Under the pieces are notes generated by a model. It saw nothing but the letters and a program-made list of their open reading frames with translations, searched no databases and had not been told where the DNA came from. From the NCBI GenBank assembly GCA_002494645.1, contig DACE01000026.1, positions 22,912 to 75,192 on the forward strand: a stretch of DNA of 52,281 bases. The letters run 5' to 3'. A program made the position numbers and the translations under genes. Of the stretch, positions 8,549 to 21,100 are shown piece by piece (position 1 is the first letter of the stretch; every line of letters starts with the position of its first letter). Source of the stretch: Euryarchaeota archaeon UBA256 (lineage in GTDB: Archaea > Thermoplasmatota > Poseidoniia > Poseidoniales > Poseidoniaceae).

Positions 8549-9115
8549 TCAAGCCTTCTTGTCGTAGCTCAAGTCATCCCAAGTTCGGAGCAAAGCACCG
8601 TCTCCGTTGATTGGAGCGTAACTTAGGGTGATAGTAGCGTCGACGAGAGGTGTACCGTCAGGTGCGTGGGTGCGAATGAAGATCGTGTCACCGGAGTTGA
8701 AGGTCGAGATTGACCTGGATTCATTCTCCGAGATTTGTTCTTTGGTCACAGAGTCCACGAAGGTCACGAATGCATCGCTGTTGGCCGGGTTAAACCCGTA
8801 CACGCCGTTGCTGTCTGCAAGACCTACAGTGTAGGTGTTGAGTGCACCGGTAGCGTTGAGGTAGAACACCTTGACTTCAACCGCTTGAGTTGCGAGTGGA
8901 GTCTGGGATTGTTCAACCGTAATACGCCAGTGTCCTTCATCTGCATCGAATCCGTTGATGTCTTCAATGTCAAAGGTCACACGGGGCACGCCCTTCACGT
9001 CAGTTTCTGCAAGGCTGGAAGCCCACACGTAGATGACACCGGACAGCACGACTGTGATGGCCACCATAAGGATGGTAGCGATGACAGGGCTGACTGCAGT
9101 GTCGTCTTCGTTCAT
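8549..9115 (-). other. type IV pilin domain fused at the C-terminus of the giant protein
   Basis: From Met4426 the giant frame reads MNEDDTAVSPVIATILM and continues as one hydrophobic helix to Trp4456, then about 155 residues of beta-rich sequence. This is the N-terminal signature of archaeal type IV pilins (Pilin_N, formerly DUF1628) in its normal N-terminal context: an acidic stub, AVSPV, then a helix. On its own it would be a normal 188-aa pilin. No Shine-Dalgarno or TATA element lies just upstream of this Met, so independent expression is not evident. Prepilin peptidase (not in this window) could cut in the cytoplasmic loop between SSRR and AVSPV. Confidence 0.8.
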
Positions 9116-12100
9116 GGACTCAACTTCTTCTTCGTCATCAGCACGGCGGCTGGAGAAGGAGAGAGCGCTCACAAAGAGACCGGCGAGAGCCACTGCGATG
9201 ATGCTTGGTGCGAACGATGGCACGGAACTTGCACCGATCGTTTCGACAACATCTGGCAAGTTCTGGTCAGTAGCCAAGAAGTTGCTCGATGGCTGGTTGG
9301 CGTGATTGCACACGTCAGCGGAAGCCAAGGAGGTCATGATGTTGTTACACCAGTTGCTGTCTTCGAGCAGTGGTCGGCGTTCGGAGGTCTTGGTAGCGTT
9401 CTTACCGTATTGACCAGGCTTGGACCATGGGTCGTCACTCTGCACATTGTTGATGATGGCGAAGTGAGATCCTGGTTCATCAGCTTGGAAGCGGTCTGCT
9501 GCTGTCACTGACATGTCGCAACCACCATCTGCTGGCATTCGCAGGCACGTCAGAACATCCATCTCGACCCACACATGGGTGGTGTCCTTGGTGACGTAAA
9601 CATCTTCGGTGTACTTGACGGTTGCACCGTAATCTGGCACAGCGTAGTAACGAGTCTGCTCAACATCATCATGGCCGTCCGTGTGGTACGTAATAGCCAA
9701 CATGTGGTCGTATCGGTATGGACCTTCATCGCCACCACCGTTGATACCGACGGTTACTGGCACGTAGGTACCGGTCATGACGTTGGTAACACCGTTGAAG
9801 TTGAATCCAGCTTGGTCATCGAAGGCATAGTCAGCAACTTGCTCACGGACATTCTCAACACGGACACCAATTTCCTTGGTTGCAACACCTTGCTCGTAGT
9901 TAGCGATAGGCATCGTCTGGTTGTCGTAGTTGGGGATGAAGGTGTTGTAATCTCCTTGAGTGATTGGTGCAGTTGGTGTGTCACGTAGGACCAAGCGGAT
10001 TTGACAGTACTCAGAGCCTGACGGTCCGATTTGGTGGATACCGTTGTTGTTCAAGTAGTCAATTTCCCAGTCGTTGGCGTTGGTTGTAGCATCCTCAATG
10101 AGGTCAAACACGAGGTCGTCACCAACGATGGTCGTGGTGAAGTAGTTCGTGTAGACACATTGGTCAGTGGATTCAACCGTCCAGACGAGGTCGTCCATCT
10201 CGTGGTCAATGTCCGTCTTGATCGCTGACAGGTCGTAGGTCAAGTTCGCTGTGCTCTCATCATCTTCCATCAAGGAGATGGACCATGGGAGGACAGGGAT
10301 TGTACCGTTGTCAGCCACCATAACCGTCTCAGACGTACGATTCCAGTCGAGGATGACCGGAGCGTCGTTGACAGGAGCCACTGAGAACACCACGTCGAGA
10401 GTATCGCCGTTTTGGTTCTCCGCACCGTCATCAGCAAGACCGAGTGTCACCGTACACTTTCCACCCAACTCGTTGTTGGTGTTTTCAGTGATGGTCAATT
10501 CGTTGTTGATGATGGCAACGCTGAATGCAGAACATGCATCGGTGGTTCCGAGGTCCACTGCGTCAGCACTCCAGGTGTAGACCTGTCGTGTTGGGGACTG
10601 CTCGTTAGCCATGTCACGGATGTAGGAACGGGTAGCGTTTGACACATCGCCGAGGAACTTGGTATGAGTACCAAATCCTTCGGGCAGGATGTTGTAGTTG
10701 CCGTCATCTTCGGAGAAGATCGGCATGCAGTCAGAGCGCTCAACGTTGCAGATTTCTGGTGCATCGTTGATGTTGTTCACTGTGTACGTGATGTTGTGGC
10801 TGTCAACCAGTCCGTTACTGTCTGTTACTTCAAAGGAGAAGACCATGTAACCAAATTGGTCGGTGAGCGGCGTGATGGTTACATCTTGGCCGTTCTGAGC
10901 CCAATTAACGAGCACATTGTCGTGAGCGACAAGTGTTCCGTCGGTAACATCCCATGTCAAGGAGGATTCCTCATCTTGAACGTCATCGGCGAGGTTGGTC
11001 AAACTGAAGGTGAAAGAACCTGAGTCCTCATCCTTCGAGAAGTCAACCAATCCGTCGCCGGTGTCTGTGCCATCAGTGTCAATCACTGGGCAAGCACGGT
11101 CAATGTTAATGGTACTGCGGACATCTGATGTGTCACCAGTTCCTGCAACATATCCATCGTTGAACACAACGTTGGTAGCCATGGAGATGTCTTCAACAGT
11201 AGCCCAATCGTAGGCACAGTCTGCAACAGTCTTGACCATCAAGTCGTAATTCTTCTGACCGGATGCCGTGGTGCTACCCTTGTAGGATTGGTAGACCAGA
11301 ACTTCGTCGCTCAGTGAACCACCGTTCAAATCATCGTGTGTCAATTCAACGGTCATGAACTTGGATAAGTTCTGGAGCGTTGCTGCACTGTCGAGTGTTT
11401 GTGACGGGTGAGCCACACTGATGTCAGCGGTTGTCTCGCTTTGGACCACAGCAACGATATCAATCTCAGATGGCATGCCACCGATTCGGCTCCATGGGAG
11501 CGAAATCTCAGCAAGCGAGGTTGAGAAGTCAACATCGACGTTGGCGGTGCTTAGACTGGATGGACCCCAGCCGAGGAAACCGTAGCTGTAGAGGTCGTAG
11601 GAACTCTCACTGTCTGCCCACAACACATAGTTAGCGTTGAATGGCAAGTTGTGAGCTCCACCGAGTCCGTTGTAACCAACGTTGGATCCACTGCTGTCCG
11701 TGCTGATGTAAATCAAGACGTCTGAGTTGGACAAGTCGCTGTTGGTCATACCGAAGTACATACCGTCTCCTTCAATGTAAGTCACCATGAAGTCGTCTGT
11801 TCCGTCACCGCTCATGGTACCAGGCATAGCGTAGCCTGATGGGTTGAGGGCGTTTCCACCGACCCAATCATCATCCGAACCATCGACAGACATTGCTTCA
11901 GGTTGGAAGGTGGTTGAGACGTAGGAGGCACGTTCCTTGTCGGTTGACATGAGGAGCAGAGCAACATCGCTGGTCGTGGTCGCACCCAAGTGAGTGGACT
12001 CAATGGACATCAAGTTCGCTTCGTCAATCACTGCTGAAGAGGCAACGGAAATCTTGGTGTCGTCCAAGGTGTTACCAATCGAGGTGACATGAGCGTTGGC

Positions 12101-15100
12101 TTGTGCATCGATTTGGACGGTTGAAGCCGACCAAGTCAAGTTCTCAACAGTCCCCTCAGCATCCTTGACTGCAAGAGCAGTGGTAGCATCAGAGACACCA
12201 CCGTCCCAGCGGAATGGTGTGTTTTCCACATACATTCCGATGAGTCCAGATGCGTCCATTGGGTAGACCCAAACATCGTCGCTGTTGATGACGTGCAGAC
12301 CGGTACCGGTGCTTCCACCGTCGACCGATGCATCGATGGCGATGACGTTGACATCATCGGCGTAGACACCGTAATCAGATCCAGCAATGGTAGCATCTCC
12401 AATCAATACGAGTTCACCATTTTCCTTGTTAACACCAGTAGCGAAGCCGCTGATGTCTGTACCGTTAAGGGTCAGAGGATTGTTGGTGTCGTCAGTGAGG
12501 ATTCCCACAGTTGAAGAGGTATCAGAGCCAGTGAGTGTTGAACCAACATCGCTGAAGGAACAGTCCTCAATCACAATGGCGTTGTCACCAAGCGTGATGG
12601 TATTGGCACTCGACTGAATGCTGACGCCGTCACAGTCAATAGCGGTCAGACCAGCAGCGTTAGGTGAAACACGACCAGATGAAAGACCGATGGTGTTTCC
12701 GCTGATTTCGGGACCGGCATAACTCGAGGACCCTGAAGTAGCTTCGAGGACATCGATGTCTGCGCCACCGTCACCCCACGAATCTCGTACGACAAGGGTG
12801 TAATTACCCGCATCGCTGTAGGTTCGTAGTGGAGTGTATTGGGTGTTACTGCTGAAGTAGTATGTACCCCATGTGTCTTTGGTGCCATCAGGTTTAGTGA
12901 TTTCAAGACTGATTTCGTAGCCCCAACTGTCAGTTGCAAAGTTCACATCTGCGCTCTTTCCAGAGGCGAGTGTCCATGAACAGGTGTCAGAACTTCGGTA
13001 GTCACTTCGTCCGATTGAACACAAGGAACTGGTTGGTGAAGGAGGTGCTTCCATACCATCGAGGTAGATACCACCGTCAGCATCCGTTAGTGTGTTGTCG
13101 GTAACATCACCGCTACCTTCGTCAATGTAGATACCGGTTGATGTAGGATCACTGATTCCGCCAATGTCGTTGTTGTCGACAGTAAAGTTATCGGTACGGA
13201 CGATGTAAATTGCGTCGTCCCCACCAGTGATGACGTTGTCTTGAACCAACAGGTTGTCCGATTCACCAGGATAGACAGCGATTGCGTGTCCGTTGCTTGG
13301 ACTCATGTCGTTTCCTGTAATCTCAACACCTTGAGCTTCGTTTGAGTTGTAGAGCCAAACATCTGCGATTTCTCCACCGTCAACGAAGGTGTTGTCGGCG
13401 ATGGTCATGTTGTCCGCACCGACTTCGTTCGAGTTGTGGCTGTAGTAGTAGGGTGAGCGTTCAAGCATCACACCGACACCGCAGTTAACGAAGTCGTTGT
13501 TTGAAACAATGTTCCCTTCTCCGCCACCAACGACCATACAAATGTCGGTGTATTGGATAGCGCTGTTCAGTTGCGTGTAGCCCTTGAAGTGGACAAAGGT
13601 GCTGTTCGTGATTTGGAAGTCGTCCAGTTCATAACTGTTGTAATAACCGTATCCCATCGCACCGTTGAGTGTCGCAATACCAGAAATCGTTGTGTTGTCC
13701 ATGAAGGTGTTCAACGAGTAATATCGATATCCAATGTTGAATCCTTGTGGGTCTCCCTGGTCGCTGACAGCAACTGCTGTCACGGTTGCATCGTTCATGT
13801 ACAACGTGGTTTCCCCGCTATAGTAAGGATACATTCGGTTCGAATTATCAAAGTCGTAAGAGGCAGTTGAGATCCACGTACTTCCGTTCCAGTTGTGCTT
13901 ACCGCTTGCAAGGTACATGAATGGAGCGTCCATCATGACGGTCTCACCAGCAAGGTCGTTACCACTGTGGCTGCGCAAGTAGCCGTATTCGACCATTTCA
14001 TTAGCAGCACCTGAATTGAACACACGGCTACCAGTAGAACTGAGGCCTGTGCATCGCTCAACCTTGACATACGCCGTTGAAGAGTAACAAATACGGGCCG
14101 TGAAGGAGTCGTCAAGGTACATCGTATCGGTGTTTCCTGACGTGTCGGAGAGACTGATGTCAAGGAAATCATATCGGAAGTCTGCTTCGTTGGTACCGCT
14201 GTTTGTCCAAGAGTACGCAATCTTTGCCACAGCTACAGCACTGTAACCACCAAGGCTCAGCACACACACGCTTGCGCATGAGCCGCTGTCAATGGTTTGT
14301 GTGGTAAAGGTCATGTCATAAGCGACACCGTTGGCGTCTGTCTCAGCCATACCAGTCACTTCGCCGGAAGCGTCCTTGAGCACCACGTTGGTGCCAACGA
14401 CATCTTCAGCGATGCCTGAAACGTTTGCTTGAACTGTGACGTCAACTTGACGCATTCGCAAGAATTCACCAGTACCTGTCACTTCAACCGTAGACGTATC
14501 AATGGTTCCTTCGATGTAATCCATAACAGAGGATCCTGAGATGACAACATCCTTTGTGTTGCTCATCGCGACATCTGTTAGTGTGAAGTCACCTGTACCA
14601 TCTGCATCGATTCCGATAGCGTTGTTCTGAATGGTCAGACCGTTCAATGTAACATCGCTGTCAGTGTTGCTGCCGTACTTGAATGCTGCACCAGCAGATC
14701 CCGTAATGGTACCTGTGAGGTCGCCGCCAAGGTCGTTTTGATAATAGATACCTGCGTTCAATTGGTTCTCGAGGTCAATGTTCTCAAGGTCAACACCGCC
14801 AGATGCAGTTTGACCAATCAATACACCGTAGTTACCACCGGAGACATTGAAGCGGTTGGTTGTCACAGCTGTTTGTCCAACAACATTCAATCCTGCTTGT
14901 GTAGGGTTCGTGACATCAATGTCTTCAAAGTGACCAGCGGTAAATGCACCGCCGACTTGAACACCGTACTCGGCTCCAATGATGCTACCTTCCTTGAACA
15001 GAGGAGTACCAGACTCACGCATGTAGTTTCCTAGATCAGATGGGTCGTTACCAGAGCGTGCCACGAAGTCGTAGCGGTCCTGGTAGTTGTCTGCACCACG

Positions 15101-18100
15101 GTGAAGAACATCCATCCACAAGGTGACCTTGGAGATGTTACCACCGTTGGCGACAGCGTTGGAGATGTCAACCACAGGGTAGGTTAGTCGAGCGCCTTCG
15201 CCGCTGTTCATGTAGTAAGTGTAAGCGTAATCAAGACAAACGCCGTAATTGTTGGGGTATCCGCCAGAGGCATAGCTTGGAGGGTTTCCAACGCTTCCAG
15301 GTTGTCCTGGTCCGTTCGAGGGTTGTCCGTTGGCTCCTTCAGGTGGGGCATATGCTCCGCTGAAGTAGAAGGATGGGGAGTAGTAACCCCAGTACTTGTA
15401 TGGATAACGTGACTGGTACGTTCCTGTTGGGGAGACGCCTGGGATAGATTCCCAACCAAACCCGAATTCATCAGGAGCTTCGTAGTAGTCAGGGTAGCTG
15501 ACGGACTGACCAAGCCAGTAGCGGTAGAAGTAGTAATAATATCCTTCCAACCAACTTTGGTAGTTAGGTCCGTACTCGTAACCGTAGTAGTTGCAATGCC
15601 ATGATGGAGCACCACCGTCACCGCCGTTGTAGGTGTGTGTTCCTGCAGTGACGGCTGGATCGTTGCTACCGTAGGGGTAGTATCCTTCTTGTCCTTTGTC
15701 AGTAACGTTCCAGCTGTTACCGTTGTCATCTTCGAACTGAATGTTCATTCGGTCGGTGATGTAGTAGTACTTGCTGGAGAAGTAGTTGTATGACGGGTGA
15801 GCGTTACCACCTGCAAAGATGGAGTTGGCACCAACCTGGAGGTAGTTTCCTGTTCCAAGGTATGATGACAAGTCAATTTCGTAGGTCGTCCAACCTGTGC
15901 TTGCACCAGACAAAGCAGTACTTCGGTAGATGGTCGGTAGAGACATACCCCCGTAGGCAGCGATACCAACGGTGTTACCGTTGGAGGTGAAGCCGTCTAC
16001 TTGAGGAGCGCCGTTGTAGGATTGAATACCAACAGCAGCGTTCTTCACGATGACGTCGTTGATGGTTGAAACGGCGTTTTCAACCCAGAGGGCTGTACCG
16101 GTTTGACCCGTGTTGATGATGCTGGATGCAGTGATGCTGAGTGAACCACCGTCGACTTTCACGGTTGCCATGTCATCGGAGGACGTGGTTGAACCAAAAA
16201 TCGTAGCAGAATCGGTCATGGTCAGCGAGGCACCGTTTCCAATGAGCAGGGCCGCTTCAGTGGTTGTGTCTTGTGCAACGTCTCGCATGGTAGCGTGGTC
16301 AAGAGTGAGACTACCACCGTTCAAAATGTCCATGTGCAAACCGTAGGTCGGAGAGACCGCACGAATAGATGCAGGGTTACCAGAGGTTCCGTCATCGTTG
16401 GCGATGATTGAACCGCCATCCTTCAGTGTGATCACTGGAGTTGATGTTGCAGTACTAAGCACACGAAGTGACCCGCCTTGGAGTTCAAATCCACAACTAT
16501 CCAGCATAAGGTCTGCTGCGACGGTGATGGATGTGTCGTCAAAGGTGAACATGTTGGTCGATGGATTGTAGTTACCAGTCAGGTTGTCGTAGGTAGCGTC
16601 GTTGATCAACTTGTAACAGTCAAGGGTAGGGTCGTTAAACACAATTGGAGCAGGCTCAAGGAGCAAATCCAAGTGAGTACCCCAAGTATAGCCTCCGCTA
16701 GGATACCAGTCACTAGCAAGGGTTATGTCGGGGTAGTCGTCTGGGTAGGTCTCGTTTTGACCTGCTGTTCCAAAGGCACGGACGATGTGGTCTGTGTAGC
16801 CTGTACCATCGCTGTCTTCAACAACGACCCACACGCTTGTGTTTCCGTCTGCATCGGTGGTGTGCTTACCGACCTGGAACAACTCGTTATTGTTGCTGTC
16901 CAAGAGGGAAGCGGTCACGATGTGATTGGATTTGTACACACGTGTCTGTACATTGTTGATGGAGGCGAGGCGATACAAAGATGCATTAGCCAAACCACCG
17001 AAGTAAATCATTGAAGGATTGGACGACGATGAAGATGCATCGTAGGAACAATCACCCGTGTCTCCGTTGGAGTCTGAACAATCGTTTCCGTTGATGTCGA
17101 CATCAATCAGAACGATGTTCGTTCCTGTACGTGCCTTAGCGACATAGGGTCCAGTGCTGCTCACAGACGAACTGGAGATGCTTGATTCTCCAATAGCAAT
17201 GTGAGTATTACGTCCGTCAAACACGTGGCTCGTAGTTGAGCTGTGTGAAATCGACGCATCGCTAATAGTGACCATGTTCTTGGCAGTGGTACAGGAAGCA
17301 GAGCTCTTGAACGAATCAAGAGAAGGTGCATCGAGTTCCATTGTCCAACCACAACCGGTCACGGTAAAGGCGCCGATGTCAAAGTTGTTCATGACCATGA
17401 CTTCGTTGGTGATGGCGCTTCCTGTAAGCGTCACATCGCCAGCCGTGATGTCCGTGAAGGTTCCAGGGTGGATACGCTGCATAGCAATGTCTCCAGCCGT
17501 GACGGTATCAAGAACTGCATTTGAACTGGAAGGCCCGTTACCGGTCTGTGAAGTACCGCCTGGGACTACCATCATGTCCGCTGATCCAAAGTCAGCGTCC
17601 ATCATCTTCATGCTGTCCATTGCAAAGATGCTCACGTCAGCGTAGGAATCAATATCCACGTTATTGATGTAGACATCAGAGCCTGCACCAGCATCGGACT
17701 TGATTGCTGCACCAGTTTGACTTCCGGTGTTCGTCACTGTCACGTTGGATACTCGCAGGTCTTGCAAATCAACATTCACAAAGTTGCGGTACGCGTTTTC
17801 AACGGTGAGGTTTTCAGCGACAAGCATACCAGAGGACGAACCAGCGACGCTCATGATAGCACCGTCACCAACGTTTCCATCGGTGTTACAGTTCTTCATT
17901 GTGCCTTCGAGGAGTGTCGCCATTGTGTTTTCTGCAAAGTAGAAACACGATTCATCAACACCATCGATGGTGAAATCAGTCATCGTAAGTACCGTACCTT
18001 GGCCACTACCGTGAGTGAAGACTGCACCAACATCGGTGAAGGTGACTTCAGACATGGTGAAGTTACCAGTGTTACAGTCTGCTGTGGAGGAACCACATGA

Positions 18101-21100
18101 TGGACCTGAGCCGTCATGACGGCTTCCAGAGCGGAACACGGCATCTTCGGTGTTGTTGAAGTTCACGTAAGTGAATTGGTGTCGGTCGTCGGTACCGCCT
18201 GCGGTAGCACAGTCGTCAGTGAAGGCCATACCCAACCAGTCAGCACCGTTCATTCCGGTGAAGTTGATGTTGTGGGTGGAGTTACCATTAGCGGTGAACT
18301 TGGTACAGGCCCCATCGAAGGAGATACCCTTTCCGGCAGCAACTTGAATTTGCACACCCGGCTCAATGGTCAAATCGGAACTGACCGTGAGATACTTGTT
18401 GGTTGGGTTGATGCGAATTGGGCTGTCGGTAAGGTCCCAGTGTGGGTCGGAAGTAATGTCGGAAGTGACATCGGTTCCTTTGCCTTCGTATGGCATCACG
18501 CGGTAGTAGGTTGAACAGTCTGTGCTTGAAGTGGTGTAGCAGTAGTATGCGTTGTATCCAGTCCAGAATGGAGCGATGGTACCTGGTCGGGCGAGGCTCG
18601 TGCCGCTGTACGGTAGAGCAGGCTGATGATAGGTCCATAGGTTTCGCTCAACGTTGGTATTCCCGTTGTCGATGAAGTACATGCTACCTTGTCGGCTGAT
18701 TTGGACACGGTCGTTGCTGTCGTCACCATCGTATGTGGTTCCGAAGTACTCGAATTCAAAGCCTGCTGGGATGTCAATGTTGGCGTTACATCGGTTCTTG
18801 TACGTGTTCCAGTAGTAGGACGAGATACAGTAGTAGAGGTATGGTCGTCCGTTGGAGGTCCCGGTTAGAGCCGTGTCGGCGTTTGCCAACTCAACGAGTC
18901 CTTTGTCAAAGGATTCCCAGCCGTGGCTTGAGGAATCTGTTGAGATACGGAAGTTCGATGCAGTTGGCGTGTGACCTGGATTGCTGTTGAAACTCGTAGA
19001 CGCAGAGTGAGCAATGCTCGCACCCTTAGAACGTGTTTGGTCCATGTATCCAATTGACCAGGAGTTGTAAGTAGCCTTACAGCCTGAGTCATACTTGAAT
19101 TCAATCTCATTGGTCACGTCATAGAATGCAGCCTGAACGGTACATTCTGTTCCGTAGGTGTAGTACTGACGGTCATGCCATTCCACCACGAAGACCTTGT
19201 TCGGGTCTCCACGTTCAAAGGAGTACGTGGACGAGGTGTTCACGTTGATACCAGCACTGACGGTCGATGTGTCACGTGCAGTGAAGTAATATTCCACGGT
19301 GTCATTGACTTCCAAATCTTCAATGTCAGAACTCCAAGTACATTGTGAGAGTTCACAATCGGCTCGGGACTTTCCAGCTTGCTGCGTCATGGATGTTGAT
19401 GTCCAACTTCCTGCCGTACCACCATCTGGGGTGATTCGGTGATAGAGTGTTGGTCCAACGCCAGTCGAACTACTGGTGTTCAATCCTGAAGCCGGGTCAC
19501 CAGCATCGAGGATCGTGACAGATACCGTACGGACCTTTGCGTGAGAATCCTTCATGGCTGAATGAACAAATTCAGGCTTGAAGGTGTCAGGCGTCGGTGC
19601 TACGTTTCCGACCTTGTATGACATGTCACCTGTGGAGGCTTGTCGGCCATAATAACCAGTACCGAGAGCGAAACCGCTCCAGCGGTATGAACTGGCAGAG
19701 TTGTAGACCATGTAGTACGCAGGGGTACAACGGTCGTAGGATGTGGCACGGTAGAAGTAATACCAACCGTTGGTTGTCACACACATGCGGTTTGCAGTGG
19801 TTGAACTTCCAGTTGAGTTGAACTTGAAGGTACCAAAGTCACCTGTAATATCACCGGGGATGGCAAACTTGTAGGCTTGAGTCACACCGTATCCAAGAGA
19901 TTGGGTAGGGGTAGCACCACCAGTTAGCGGTGTATCGATGCCGGTTTCTGTACCCACACCGACTGTACCCCAAGCGTTCTTGGTGCTGTCGTAGTGGAAG
20001 ATCAAGTTCATTCCTGGACCATCAGCGGCGCTGATTTGTAGGTAGCCACCGTTGCCTGCCTTGAGGTTTTGATTTCCTTTGTTTGTACCACTGTTCATGC
20101 CGTAGTAGCCTGTTGCTGGGTTTTGATTCCAGCGAGCAAGCCAATTAGCGTAGAACGTGCTCGTGCCCGTGTAGAAACATTGGGTGGAGCCGGTACCACA
20201 GTTCGAGGTGTCAAATTCAAAGAAGTATTCGTCACTGTCGCTGTAGTAGGTCATTTGGCGGTCAAGGAAGCCTTGTGGGTTGTATTGACTGCTTGCGTGC
20301 ACGTCAGTGGATAACACTGTCATCTTCTTGTGAGATGTTGGTGCGTTGGCTGGGTCAACGATGTCAACTTGGTAAGGTGTAGGCGTGGTTTGCGTTCCTG
20401 TTAGCGCAGGTTCGTAACCAACGTTAGCACCGTTACTACCTTGGTTAAGGTCTTGGTACTTCCAGTAGTATCGCAAGTCGTCCCCGTAGGTGAGGTCAGG
20501 TGTGCGAGCCTTGAACCAGCAGTCCGTAGCGGTGCTGCTGCAGCTGCCGACCGAGATCAATTCGCCAGCGTCGAGTTGGTTGTTGGAGCCCAACCCGTAG
20601 GTGGTGCTGGCCCAGGACGAACCACCGTTGGTGGAATAGTACAGTTGGGGTGCACCGCTGGATGTCGTATCAATACCGGACATATCGGTTAACTTGACGT
20701 GGAATGTTCGCTCGCCTTCGATGTATGAATCGATGCCAGTGTACGGAATGAAGTCAGACGTTGGGGGGTCTGCATCCGTACCACCGGAGTACGTAACCAG
20801 GATGTGAGAGTTACGACTTCCAGAAGCGTAAGCGTAGGTGTAGAAGTAAACGTTACCGCCAGACCAGAATTCACCAATTCCGACCGTACCTGTATTGGCT
20901 ACGGCGTCGCTGATGATGGACACGCCACCGGTTGTGGCAGCACATGCAGTAGCAGAGTTACACATGGTGACGGTTTTCCATCCAGTTCCACGTAGATTGA
21001 CGGTACCTGCAGACGGTGAGTTACCGATCGAACCAATCAAAGAACGAGCGGCTGTACCACCGTAGTTCCGGGCAAGGTAGCTTGCACTGATCGCGTTACC

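Noticed and set aside
8735..9511. 258-aa open frame on the plus strand opposite the pilin end of the giant gene
   Set aside because: Rich in His, Val, Gly and Cys in a pattern that mirrors Asp/Thr-rich coding on the other strand. No ribosome-binding site and no family resemblance.
15208..15729. Thr-rich 173-aa open frame on the minus strand within the giant gene
   Set aside because: It is a different frame on the same strand as the giant gene. It covers the Tyr-rich codon runs, and its repetitive Thr content simply mirrors TAC/ACT-type repeats; no start signal.
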